Assembly (NCBI GenBank): GCA_019422065.1
Contig: JAHZEA010000004.1
Coordinates: 1 to 64,000 of the forward strand
Reading direction: 5' to 3'
DNA: 64,000 bases
Origin: Lachnospiraceae bacterium
GTDB taxonomy: Bacteria; Bacillota; Clostridia; Lachnospirales; Anaerotignaceae
The notes beneath the pieces are model-generated. The model did not search any database. It worked only from the letters and a program-made list of their open reading frames with translations, and was not told the DNA's origin. This document shows, piece by piece, positions 1 to 7,497 of the stretch. The position numbers and the translations under genes were made by a program. Numbering within the stretch: the first letter of the stretch is position 1; every line of letters begins with the position of its first letter.

Positions 1-55
1 GTAAGGCAACGGATTCTGATTCCGTCATTCGCAGGTTCGAATCCTGCTACCCTAG
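1..55 (+). tRNA. tRNA-Gln (anticodon CTG), 5' part cut off by the window edge
   Basis: The anticodon stem ACGGA/TCCGT (9-13 and 21-25) encloses the loop TTCTGAT, which gives anticodon CTG (reads CAG, Gln). The T arm is GCAGG-TTCGAAT-CCTGC (31-47), followed by the 3' acceptor strand TACCCTA (48-54) and a G discriminator. The D arm and 5' acceptor strand lie before the window. CCA is not encoded in the DNA (GTTGT follows). Confidence 0.93.
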
Positions 56-65
56 GTTGTTTATT

Positions 66-99
66 AGTCTGGTTTTGGAGCCCAAAATCAGGCTTTTTT
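66..99 (+). terminator. Rho-independent terminator of the tRNA unit
   Basis: AGTCTGGTTTTGG pairs with CCAAAATCAGGCT (two G-T wobbles) around a three-base loop, followed by a T-run. It ends the tRNA transcript before rnz. Confidence 0.85.
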
Positions 100-138
100 C
101 TTTATTTACTAATGTTTGTTTTATGAGAGGTGCTGTGT

Positions 139-1044
139 ATGCTTGATGTGGCTTTAGTAGGTACAGGCGGAATGATGCCTATGCCTGACAGGTTTTTATC
201 ATCCATGATGATTCGTCTTAACGGCAGGCTTTTGCTTGTTGATTGTGGAGAAGGCACCCAAGTTTCATTAAAAAAAATAGGTTGGGGCTTTAAAGCAATA
301 GATGCTATAGTTTTTACCCATTACCATGCTGACCACATATCCGGTCTTGTGGGTATGCTTCTTGCTATATCCAATGCAGGGAGAGAGGAAAAAATTAAAC
401 TTATAGGCCCTAAAGGTTTACAGTATGTAGTAGAGGGACTTTTAAGAATAGCCCAGGATTTATCATTTGAAATTGAATATATAGAGCTGGAAGAAAAAAC
501 AACACTTAACGTTATTGGACTTGATATTGAATTTGTACCGGCTGTTCATTCAGTAAAATGTTTGTCTTACAGCTTTAATTTAAGGCGTAAGGGAAAATTT
601 GATACAGAAAAGGCCAAAACACTTAATATACCAAAAAAAATGTGGTCTGTTATTCAAAAGCAGGGTATTTTGGAGTATAATGGTGAAAAATATACTGCCG
701 ATATGGTAATGGGAAACGAAAGAAAAGGAATTAAAATAGCTTACTGCACAGACAGCCGGCCTTTTGACGAGCTTATAGGCTTGGCGTCAAATGCTGATTT
801 GTTTATTTGCGAAGGTATGTATGGCGAAAATGAAAAAAAGAATAAAGCATTGGAAAATAAACATATGCTTTTTTCTGAAGCCGCTGGTGTTGCCGCTAAG
901 GCTGGTGCAAAGGAGCTTTGGCTTACACATTTTAGCCCGGCACTTTCTGAGCCTGAAAGCTTTTTAAGTAATGCTTCTGAAGTTTTTGAAAATACTGTTA
1001 TAGGCTATGACGGTATGATAAAAACAATATATTTTGAGGATTAA
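139..1044 (+). CDS. rnz: Ribonuclease Z (tRNA 3' processing endonuclease)
   Basis: This metallo-beta-lactamase-fold nuclease removes the 3' trailer from tRNA precursors that lack encoded CCA, which fits the CCA-less tRNA-Gln just upstream. The N-terminal GTGG segment and the zinc motif HYHADH (H61, H63, D65, H66) are visible, as are the downstream HSVKC, DSRP and THFSP segments that carry further ligands. Length is 301 residues, normal for the short bacterial form. An in-frame GTG at 130 is possible, but the Shine-Dalgarno GAGAGGTG (125-132) overlaps it and is correctly spaced from ATG 139. tsaD follows after 23 bases, probably on the same transcript. Confidence 0.95.
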   Translation: MLDVALVGTGGMMPMPDRFLSSMMIRLNGRLLLVDCGEGTQVSLKKIGWGFKAIDAIVFTHYHADHISGLVGMLLAISNAGREEKIKLIGPKGLQYVVEGLLRIAQDLSFEIEYIELEEKTTLNVIGLDIEFVPAVHSVKCLSYSFNLRRKGKFDTEKAKTLNIPKKMWSVIQKQGILEYNGEKYTADMVMGNERKGIKIAYCTDSRPFDELIGLASNADLFICEGMYGENEKKNKALENKHMLFSEAAGVAAKAGAKELWLTHFSPALSEPESFLSNASEVFENTVIGYDGMIKTIYFED

Positions 1045-1067
1045 TTTGCCCTTATAGGGAGGTTATT

Positions 1068-2096
1068 ATGAAAGATAATAATGATATTTTAATACTTGGC
1101 ATAGAAAGCTCTTGTGATGAAACCGCAGCCTCTGTTGTTAAAAACGGCAGAATTGTTATGAGTAATGTAATTTCTTCACAGATTGCAGTTCATACTGTTT
1201 ATGGCGGTGTTGTGCCGGAAATTGCGTCAAGAAAGCATGTTGAAAATATAGATTATGTTATAGACAGCGCTCTTAAAGAAGCGAGCGTTACATTTGATGA
1301 TATAGACGCTATTGCCGTTACATACGGCCCGGGCCTAGTAGGAGCTTTGCTTGTAGGCGTTTCTGAGGCAAAGGCCTTGGCTTATGCGCTGAATAAGCCT
1401 TTGGTAGGCGTTAACCATATAGAAGGCCATATATGCGCCAATTATATTCAGGATATAAATTTTGAGCCGCCGTATGTTGCCCTTGTAGTTTCCGGCGGAC
1501 ATTCGCACCTTTTGTATGTAAAAGGCTATGATGATTTTGAGATATTAGGCAGAACACGTGATGATGCGGCAGGAGAGGCGTATGATAAAGTAGCACGTGC
1601 TATAGGCATGGGCTATCCCGGCGGACCAAAAATAGACGCTGCTGCTAAGGAAGGCAATGCCGAAGCTATTGAGTTTCCAAGGGTATTTTTGGAAGAAAAC
1701 AGCTTTGATTTCAGTTTTAGCGGCTTAAAGTCAGCTGTGCTTAACTATCTTAACAAAATGAAAATGACAAATACAGAAATTAACCCTAATGACGTTGCGG
1801 CTTCTTTCCAGAAAGCCGTTATTGAGGTGCTTACACAAAAAACAATAGCAGCCGCTAAATTTAAAGGTGTTACAAAAGTGGCTATGGCAGGCGGAGTTTC
1901 TTCTAACTCAGCCTTAAGAAGGGAAATGAAGCGTTTATGTGATGAAAACGGTTATTCACTTAATGTTCCTGAACCTATATTCTGCACAGATAATGCCGCA
2001 ATGATAGCATCTGCCGGTTATTATGAATATATCAAAGGTGTAAGAAGCAGTCTTGATTTAAACGCTAACCCAAATTTAAAATTAGGTGAAAGATAA
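1068..2096 (+). CDS. tsaD: tRNA N6-adenosine threonylcarbamoyltransferase TsaD
   Basis: The product transfers the threonylcarbamoyl group to A37 of ANN-reading tRNAs to form t6A, working with TsaB, TsaC and TsaE, none of which is in this window. The 342-residue length is typical. Visible family marks are GIESSCDETA near the N-terminus, the metal-binding pair in NHIEGH (H117, H121), VSGGHSHL, the GGPKID segment and the C-terminal CTDNAAM with its metal-binding aspartate. The start is ATG 1068 behind GGGAGGTTATT. It follows rnz by 23 bases, so the two form a small tRNA-maturation operon closed by a strong terminator. Confidence 0.97.
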   Translation: MKDNNDILILGIESSCDETAASVVKNGRIVMSNVISSQIAVHTVYGGVVPEIASRKHVENIDYVIDSALKEASVTFDDIDAIAVTYGPGLVGALLVGVSEAKALAYALNKPLVGVNHIEGHICANYIQDINFEPPYVALVVSGGHSHLLYVKGYDDFEILGRTRDDAAGEAYDKVARAIGMGYPGGPKIDAAAKEGNAEAIEFPRVFLEENSFDFSFSGLKSAVLNYLNKMKMTNTEINPNDVAASFQKAVIEVLTQKTIAAAKFKGVTKVAMAGGVSSNSALRREMKRLCDENGYSLNVPEPIFCTDNAAMIASAGYYEYIKGVRSSLDLNANPNLKLGER

Positions 2097-2104
2097 TAAA
2101 TTAA

Positions 2105-2148
2105 CAAAACTCCGAGGTAATTTTTAATTGCTCGGAGTTTGTTTTTTT
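2105..2148 (+). terminator. Rho-independent terminator after tsaD
   Basis: Stem CAAAACTCCGAG / CTCGGAGTTTG followed by seven T residues. Confidence 0.93.
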
Positions 2149-2435
2149 ATGGTTTGTGATGTAAAGATGATAATAGATGTCTATTATTATATTCAAAAAC
2201 TTACCAATAATTAAAATTAACTTAATTGTTATTTTTTAGGTATTGTTTCTGTTTAAGTACAAAACGAAATATATTTTTTTATTCGGCTGACTAAATAAAA
2301 AGTCTTATGTAAGAATATAGTTTTAAGCTCTTATAGTTTATTTTAGTTAAATTAATAACAAATGAAAAATTGTAGAATTAAATATAGTTCAAATTAATTT
2401 TTGCCGATGAAAAAAATCGTAATATGGTTTAAATA

Positions 2436-2464
2436 TTGACAAAAGCTATTAATTAATTTATAAT
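2436..2464 (+). promoter_or_regulatory. Perfect consensus sigma-A promoter of the V-ATPase operon
   Basis: TTGACA (2436-2441), a 17-base spacer and TATAAT (2459-2464), a full match to the vegetative consensus. The first gene starts 340 bases downstream, so the transcript should carry a leader of about 330 bases. The flanks from 2149 to 2435 are very AT-rich and I see no gene there. Confidence 0.8.
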
Positions 2465-2471
2465 TAAACAT

Positions 2472-2804
2472 TGTAAATGCTGAAAATTTAGCTTGAAAAA
2501 TGTAATAAAACATGTAAAAAACAATAAATTTTAATACGCAAAACCATGATATGACACATAATAAATTAAGCATACTTAAAAATTTTTATAGTTAAAAAAT
2601 TAACAACTTGTTCACTTTATATTAGAGTTTTGAATAATTTATATTATATTTTATTTAGGTATATTTTTTCCGTTAAAACGGATAAATATATAAAATTAGG
2701 AAGACTGTTTATACTATTTATTAACAGTCATTTCCACACTACGCCGGGTATTGTATTGACTGAAAATTGCATACAATACGGTTTAAACAAGAGAGGTGAT
2801 TAAA
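2472..2804 (+). promoter_or_regulatory. Long structured 5' leader of the V-ATPase operon
   Basis: About 330 bases of gene-free DNA lie between the consensus promoter and the first ATG. They hold three inverted repeats close to the gene: CCGTT-aa-AACGG (2670-2681), GACTGTT / AACAGTC (2703-2729), and GTATTGTAT / ATACAATAC (2748-2756 and 2771-2779, 14-base loop). The last ends just before the Shine-Dalgarno GAGAGGTG (2791-2798). No intrinsic terminator and no known riboswitch consensus is visible. A regulatory role, as RNA structure or protein operator, is inference. Confidence 0.5.
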
Positions 2805-3131
2805 ATGGCTTTTGAAGTAATCAAGAATATTGTAGAGGCTGAAAATGAAATTGATTCCATTAAAGCCCAAGCCGACGCTAATGCGCAGAAGATTATATCC
2901 GATGCCAAAGCACAGGCCGATACTTTGATTGCCGACGTGAGACGCAGCGCTAAGTCAGAACAAAAGGCAGCCGTTGAAAAGGCCGTTCAGGACACAAAAC
3001 CTGAAGTTGACAAGATTATGGCCGACGCCCTTAAGGTTTGTGACGAGGTAAAAAATACCGCTGATAAAAACAGACAAAAAGCGGTAGAAGCTGTCATTGG
3101 AAAGGTTGTGGGTATAAATGGCGATAGTTGA
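2805..3131 (+). CDS. ntpF: V-type ATPase peripheral stalk subunit (G/H type, NtpF-like)
   Basis: A 108-residue charged helical protein, almost all coiled coil (repeated AQADANAQKI, AKAQADTLI, RRSAKSEQKA segments). This is typical of the small stator-stalk subunit that pairs with subunit E and links the catalytic head to subunit I. A GTG at 2796 is in frame, but it sits in the Shine-Dalgarno GAGAGGTG, so ATG 2805 is the start. The end overlaps the start of subunit I by 14 bases, which implies coupled translation. The name rests on position and composition, since stalk subunits have poorly conserved sequences. Confidence 0.85.
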   Translation: MAFEVIKNIVEAENEIDSIKAQADANAQKIISDAKAQADTLIADVRRSAKSEQKAAVEKAVQDTKPEVDKIMADALKVCDEVKNTADKNRQKAVEAVIGKVVGINGDS

Positions 3132-5061
3132 AATGAGTAAACTCAGCGTCATAGGCCTTAACGACAACAAATCCGATGTTCTGAGGGAGCTTATGACTCT
3201 TGGAGTTTGTGAGATTAACTCTCAGGACGAAAAGCTGTCGGACAGCGAGTGGGCGGCATTAACTAAACGCGATTTTGACCAAAGTGCTACTTTAAGCACG
3301 GATATGAAGATTTCTGAGGTTTCTTCGGCCTTAGAAGTTCTTGACAAATACTTTACAGGCAAAAAGCCGTTTATTAAGTGCAGAAAGCCTGTTAGTGAGG
3401 CAGAGTTTGAAACAAAAAACTCAAAGCCTGAGGAAGCTGAAAAATTCGCCGCTTTAGTTAATGAAAAATACAAAAAAGTATTAAGCCTTAAAGCGCAGCA
3501 GACAGCTCTTTTAACAGAGATTTCAGAGCTTAAGCCGTGGCTGGATTACGAGTTTAATTTGGATATGAAAGAAACCAAGTACTCGTCAATTATACACGGA
3601 ACTTTTCCGAACTCTGTTGTAACGGCCGATATTGAAAGCCGTATTTCGCAGGAATGCAGCGGATGTGTTATTGATGTTGTTTCAAAAGACGACAAAATAA
3701 CTTATGCTGTAGCCGTTTGTCTTAAAGAGGACAAGGAAAGTGTTTTAAGTATATTAAGGCAGGAAAACTTCAATCCGGTTTCATTTGCGGATATTGTGGG
3801 AACTGCTAAAGAAAACACTCAATCCTGCAACGACAATTTAAAAAATGTTGAAAGTGAGCTTTCAGATATTGAAAAAGAAATAGGCCGTCTTTCGGAAAAT
3901 ATCGAAACGTTGGAGTTTTACTATGACGATTTGGTTATTGAAAGAGATAGATACAAAATATTATCCAATATATTAAGAACAGAAAAGACTTTTTATTTTG
4001 ACGGCTGGGTAATTAAATCATCTGTTGACAAAGTAAAAAGTGTTCTTGATAAGTATGGATGTTATTATGAGATTACAGAACCGGAAAAAGGCGAGCAGAT
4101 GCCTATACTGCTTAAGCAGAACTCCCTTACAGACCCGTTCCAGTCTATTACAGACCTTTACTCAACACCTTCTGTAAACGATATAGACCCTACGCCGTTT
4201 TTGGCACCGTTTTATTTCATATTCTTCGGTCTTATGCTTTCAGATGCGGCTTACGGACTTATACTTTCTGTAGGTTCGTTTATACTTCTTAAGCATTACA
4301 GACTTGAAGGTATGATGAAGCGGCTTGTAAAAATGTTTATGTTCTGCGGTATATCAACATTTTTCTGGGGTGTATTATTCGGCGGCTGGTTTGGAGATAT
4401 GTTCGGCATAAGCCCGGCATGGTTTAATCCTGTTGAAGAACCTATGACACTGCTTGTATTCTCTCTTATATTAGGTGGAATACACATTTTTGTAGGTATG
4501 GGCTTAAAGGCATATATACTTTTAAGAAACGGTCAGGCAATAGACGCTATATGCGATATATTCCTTTGGTATTTGCTTCTTATAGGTTTAGTTGTATTTG
4601 CTCTTGGCTCAAGCATAGCGCCTATAGCTACTGAAATAGGTAAGTGGATGTCTATAATAGGTGCTGTAGGTATAGTACTTACAGGCGGAAGAAGCAAAAA
4701 AGGTTTTGGAAAGATAACAGGCGGTCTTGGAAGCCTTTACGGCATTACAAGCTATCTGTCTGATGTACTTTCATATTCAAGACTTCTTGCCCTTGGCCTT
4801 GCTACAGGTGTTGTTTCACAGGTTATAAACACACTTGGCAAAATGGTAGGCGGCGGAGTTCTTGGCGTTATAGTTATGATTGTGGTATTTGTTATAGGCC
4901 ATGTATTTAACTTGGCTATAAATACACTTGGTACATTTGTGCACTCAAGCAGGCTCCAGTACGTTGAGTTTTTCGGTAAATTCTTTGACGGAGGCGGAAC
5001 TCCATTTAACCCGTTCAGCAGAAAAACAAAGTATGTGGAGATATTAAAGGAGGAAAAGTAA
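3118..5061 (+). CDS. ntpI: V-type ATPase membrane subunit I (a subunit)
   Basis: The 647-residue product forms the stator half-channel against the rotor ring and anchors the peripheral stalks. The first ~350 residues are soluble with coiled coils. The C-terminal half holds about seven to eight membrane helices, beginning near TPFLAPFYFIFFGLMLSDAAYG, a family signature. The segment SYLSDVLSYSRLLALGLATGVV near residue 550 carries the conserved arginine expected to face the rotor carboxylate. The start at 3118 (MAIVEMSKLSVIGL) matches the usual family N-terminus and overlaps ntpF. Subunit K follows one base after the stop. Confidence 0.96.
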   Translation: MAIVEMSKLSVIGLNDNKSDVLRELMTLGVCEINSQDEKLSDSEWAALTKRDFDQSATLSTDMKISEVSSALEVLDKYFTGKKPFIKCRKPVSEAEFETKNSKPEEAEKFAALVNEKYKKVLSLKAQQTALLTEISELKPWLDYEFNLDMKETKYSSIIHGTFPNSVVTADIESRISQECSGCVIDVVSKDDKITYAVAVCLKEDKESVLSILRQENFNPVSFADIVGTAKENTQSCNDNLKNVESELSDIEKEIGRLSENIETLEFYYDDLVIERDRYKILSNILRTEKTFYFDGWVIKSSVDKVKSVLDKYGCYYEITEPEKGEQMPILLKQNSLTDPFQSITDLYSTPSVNDIDPTPFLAPFYFIFFGLMLSDAAYGLILSVGSFILLKHYRLEGMMKRLVKMFMFCGISTFFWGVLFGGWFGDMFGISPAWFNPVEEPMTLLVFSLILGGIHIFVGMGLKAYILLRNGQAIDAICDIFLWYLLLIGLVVFALGSSIAPIATEIGKWMSIIGAVGIVLTGGRSKKGFGKITGGLGSLYGITSYLSDVLSYSRLLALGLATGVVSQVINTLGKMVGGGVLGVIVMIVVFVIGHVFNLAINTLGTFVHSSRLQYVEFFGKFFDGGGTPFNPFSRKTKYVEILKEEK

Positions 5062-5062
5062 T

Positions 5063-5557
5063 ATGGAATCATTAACTTTATTTAACTTCAGTGGACAGTT
5101 TTACGCATTATTAGGCGCAGCTTTAGCAGCACTTGCGGGCATAGGAAGCGCTATAGGTATTGGTATTGCCGGCGAGGCAGCAGCAGGCGTTGTTTCAGAA
5201 GACCCTAATAAATTTGGTCAGGTGCTCGTTCTTCAGGCCCTTCCTGGTACACAGGGTATTTACGGTTTGCTTATTGCATTCATTATTCTTCTTAAAGTAG
5301 GCCTTTTAGGCGGTGACGGAATGGTTGATATTACTGTTTCTCAGGGCGCTTATATCCTTGCTTCAGCAGCTCCTATCGGTCTTGTTGGTATTTTCTCTGC
5401 TATTGCTCAGGGTAAAGCGGCAGCAGCCGGTATTATGCTTGTTGGTAAAAAACCAAGCGAACTTGCTAAAGGTATGATTTTTGCAGCTATGGTTGAGACA
5501 TATGCCGTACTTGCACTTCTTATATCATTCCTTATGATAAACAGCATTACATTCTGA
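5063..5557 (+). CDS. ntpK: V-type ATPase rotor subunit K (duplicated c subunit), Na+-type
   Basis: This is a 164-residue proteolipid with two fused helical hairpins that forms the ion-carrying rotor ring. The first hairpin has LPGTQGIYG (L60, T63, Q64). The second has AIAQGKAAAAG (Q116) and the essential carboxylate in AAMVETYAVL (E145). These correspond to the residues that bind Na+ in Enterococcus hirae NtpK (L61, T64, Q65, Q110, E139), so sodium rather than proton coupling is likely. Only the second hairpin has the carboxylate; the first has Q at the matching place. Start ATG 5063 follows AAAGGAGG. Confidence 0.96.
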   Translation: MESLTLFNFSGQFYALLGAALAALAGIGSAIGIGIAGEAAAGVVSEDPNKFGQVLVLQALPGTQGIYGLLIAFIILLKVGLLGGDGMVDITVSQGAYILASAAPIGLVGIFSAIAQGKAAAAGIMLVGKKPSELAKGMIFAAMVETYAVLALLISFLMINSITF

Positions 5558-5598
5558 TTAATAGATTAAAAAATATTTGAAAAGGAGGATAGGCTCCT

Positions 5599-6162
5599 AT
5601 GGGTAACGGACAGAATCTTATAGACAAAATCCTTTCCGATGCCAAGGCACAGGCTGCTGTAGTAGAGTCAGAAGCTAAAAAACAGGCCGACGATATTATT
5701 TCATCAGCTAAAGCAAAGGCCGATAAGGAAAAGGCTAAATTTGATGAAGTTGCATCTCAGGAAGCAAATAAAGCGGCTGCTAAAGAGATTTCTGCTGCTG
5801 AAATGCGAGCTAAAAAGCTTATTTTGGCTAAAAAACAGGAATGCCTTGAGGAAGTTTTGGACGAAGCTGAAAAAAAGCTCTGTTCACTTACAGGTAAGGA
5901 CTATGAAAATGTAATATTAGGCATGATTAAAAGAGCTGATAAAGAAGACGGTTCTGAAATTATTTTTTCCAAGAAAGATAAAGATGCTTTTGGAGATAAA
6001 GTAAAAGACATGGGCTACAAAGTCTCTGATGAAACAAGAGACATTGAAGGCGGCTTTGTTGTTAAAAATGGCGATATTGAATACAATTATTCTTTTAAGT
6101 CAATTATTACCGTAGAACGGGAAGACATTTTACAGCTTGCAGCAGGCATACTGTTTGCTTAA
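5599..6162 (+). CDS. ntpE: V-type ATPase subunit E (peripheral stalk)
   Basis: A 187-residue protein with an N-terminal coiled coil rich in Ala, Lys and Glu (about residues 1-95) and a globular C-terminal part that caps the stalk on the A/B head. The C-terminus shows DIEGGFVVKNGDIEYNYSF, typical of subunit E, where GG-V---G-I--N is conserved. The Shine-Dalgarno AAAGGAGG (5580-5587) precedes ATG 5599. It is fourth in the operon, 41 bases after ntpK and 12 before ntpC. Confidence 0.94.
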   Translation: MGNGQNLIDKILSDAKAQAAVVESEAKKQADDIISSAKAKADKEKAKFDEVASQEANKAAAKEISAAEMRAKKLILAKKQECLEEVLDEAEKKLCSLTGKDYENVILGMIKRADKEDGSEIIFSKKDKDAFGDKVKDMGYKVSDETRDIEGGFVVKNGDIEYNYSFKSIITVEREDILQLAAGILFA

Positions 6163-6174
6163 GGAGGTGCCATA

Positions 6175-7149
6175 ATGGGCAGAGAAAAAATATATCCTTT
6201 TGCCGTGGCGCGAATCAGAATGCTTGAAAATTCTCTTCTTACGGAAAAGACATATACACAGCTTATAGAGTCCAAGTCTGCTTTAGAGGTATTTAAAATA
6301 CTTTCTGAAGCCGGATACGGCGGCGAAAACAGCATAGATATTAAAAATTATGAAAAAGCGCTTTCAAGCCGTTTGGCTAAGGCTTATTCCGATGTAAAAG
6401 AGCTTGTGCCAAAAGAACATTTTCCTGATGTGTTTTTGCTTAAAAACGACTATCAGAATTTAAAGGTTCTTGTTAAATCGGATATTTCTTCTATCAATGG
6501 TGAAAGCTACCTTGTAGGCGGTACAACTGTTGATATTAAAGATATGAAAGAGGCTTTTGAAACTAAAAATTACGGCTGTCTTACAGAGAACATGGCTCAG
6601 GCTATAACCGATAGCTATGACCAGTATGCCAAAACCCAGAGCGGTCAGGTGATTGACAACGTAATGGATAATGCGGCTTTTAAGGATATGCTTAAAGTGG
6701 CAAATGAAAGCGGTATTAAGTTTGTTGAAAACTATGTTAAAACACTTTGCGACATTACAAACCTTAAAAGCTATAACCGAATTAAAAACATGAAAAAGAC
6801 AGTTTCAGACTTTGAAAACGTTTTTGTTCATGGCGGTACTGTAAGCCTTGATACTTTTAAAAAGGCATTTAATGCAGAAGGCGCTTCAGGCGGATTTAAA
6901 GAAACTGCTTATAACGACCTTGCACTTAAAATGGATGAAGGTTTTACGGTATTTGAAAAAAGCTGTGATGACTATTTGATGGCGTTTATGCGTGATGCTA
7001 AATACAAGAGCCTTACAGTTGAGCCGCTTTTGGCTTTTATATATGCTGTAGAAACAGAGGTTAAAACCGTAAGGATTATTGTAAACGGCAAATTAAACGG
7101 CATTGATACTGAGGTAATAAAAGAAAGATTGAGGGATGCTTATGTATAA
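6175..7149 (+). CDS. ntpC: V-type ATPase subunit C (d-type central socket)
   Basis: The 324-residue product belongs to the AC39/subunit d family, the funnel-shaped all-helical protein that seats the central shaft on the membrane rotor. The N-terminal YPFAVARIRMLENSLL and the C-terminal FIYAVETEVKTVRIIVNGKLNGID are characteristic; the latter is close to the family's E-E---IR-I--GK-N segment. Start ATG 6175 follows AAGGAGGTG. The reading frame runs 8 bases into the next gene. Confidence 0.95.
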   Translation: MGREKIYPFAVARIRMLENSLLTEKTYTQLIESKSALEVFKILSEAGYGGENSIDIKNYEKALSSRLAKAYSDVKELVPKEHFPDVFLLKNDYQNLKVLVKSDISSINGESYLVGGTTVDIKDMKEAFETKNYGCLTENMAQAITDSYDQYAKTQSGQVIDNVMDNAAFKDMLKVANESGIKFVENYVKTLCDITNLKSYNRIKNMKKTVSDFENVFVHGGTVSLDTFKKAFNAEGASGGFKETAYNDLALKMDEGFTVFEKSCDDYLMAFMRDAKYKSLTVEPLLAFIYAVETEVKTVRIIVNGKLNGIDTEVIKERLRDAYV

Positions 7150-7462
7150 AGTAGCGGTTATGGGAGACAAAGACTCAGTTATGGGTTTTACCGCTTTAGG
7201 TATTGATGTTTTCCCTGTTTACGAAGCCGACGAGATTAAAAAGACCATACATAAGCTGGTTGAAGAAGGCTATGCCATAATTTATATTACTGAGCAGTGC
7301 TCTCTTCAGGGAAAAGACGCCATTGATAGGTATAAGGATAATGAGCTTCCGGCTATTATTGTTATACCTGGCATTACCGGCAGTATGGGCCTTGGCATGA
7401 ACGAAGTTAGAGAATCGGCAAAACGCGCTATAGGTGCAGATGTTTTGTTTGGAGATAATTAA
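7142..7462 (+). CDS. ntpG: V-type ATPase subunit F (central shaft, NtpG-like)
   Basis: A 106-residue Rossmann-like subunit that pairs with subunit D in the rotor shaft. Family marks are the N-terminal KVAVMGDKDSVMGFTALGIDVFP and the later PAIIVIPGITGSMGLGMNEVRESAKRAIG. An ATG at 7136 is in frame, but GAGGG (7131-7135) touches it directly; ATG 7142 is correctly spaced and gives the usual MYKVAVMGD start. The gene overlaps the end of ntpC by 8 bases. In E. hirae the matching gene is called ntpG. Confidence 0.94.
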   Translation: MYKVAVMGDKDSVMGFTALGIDVFPVYEADEIKKTIHKLVEEGYAIIYITEQCSLQGKDAIDRYKDNELPAIIVIPGITGSMGLGMNEVRESAKRAIGADVLFGDN

Positions 7463-7497
7463 TAGACCTAAATAAAAGAATCGAGTGGTGATAAAAA

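Noticed and set aside
2149..2435. Possible decayed gene in the AT-rich gap upstream of the V-ATPase promoter
   Set aside because: No frame of useful length, no remnant motif and no coding-like composition on either strand.
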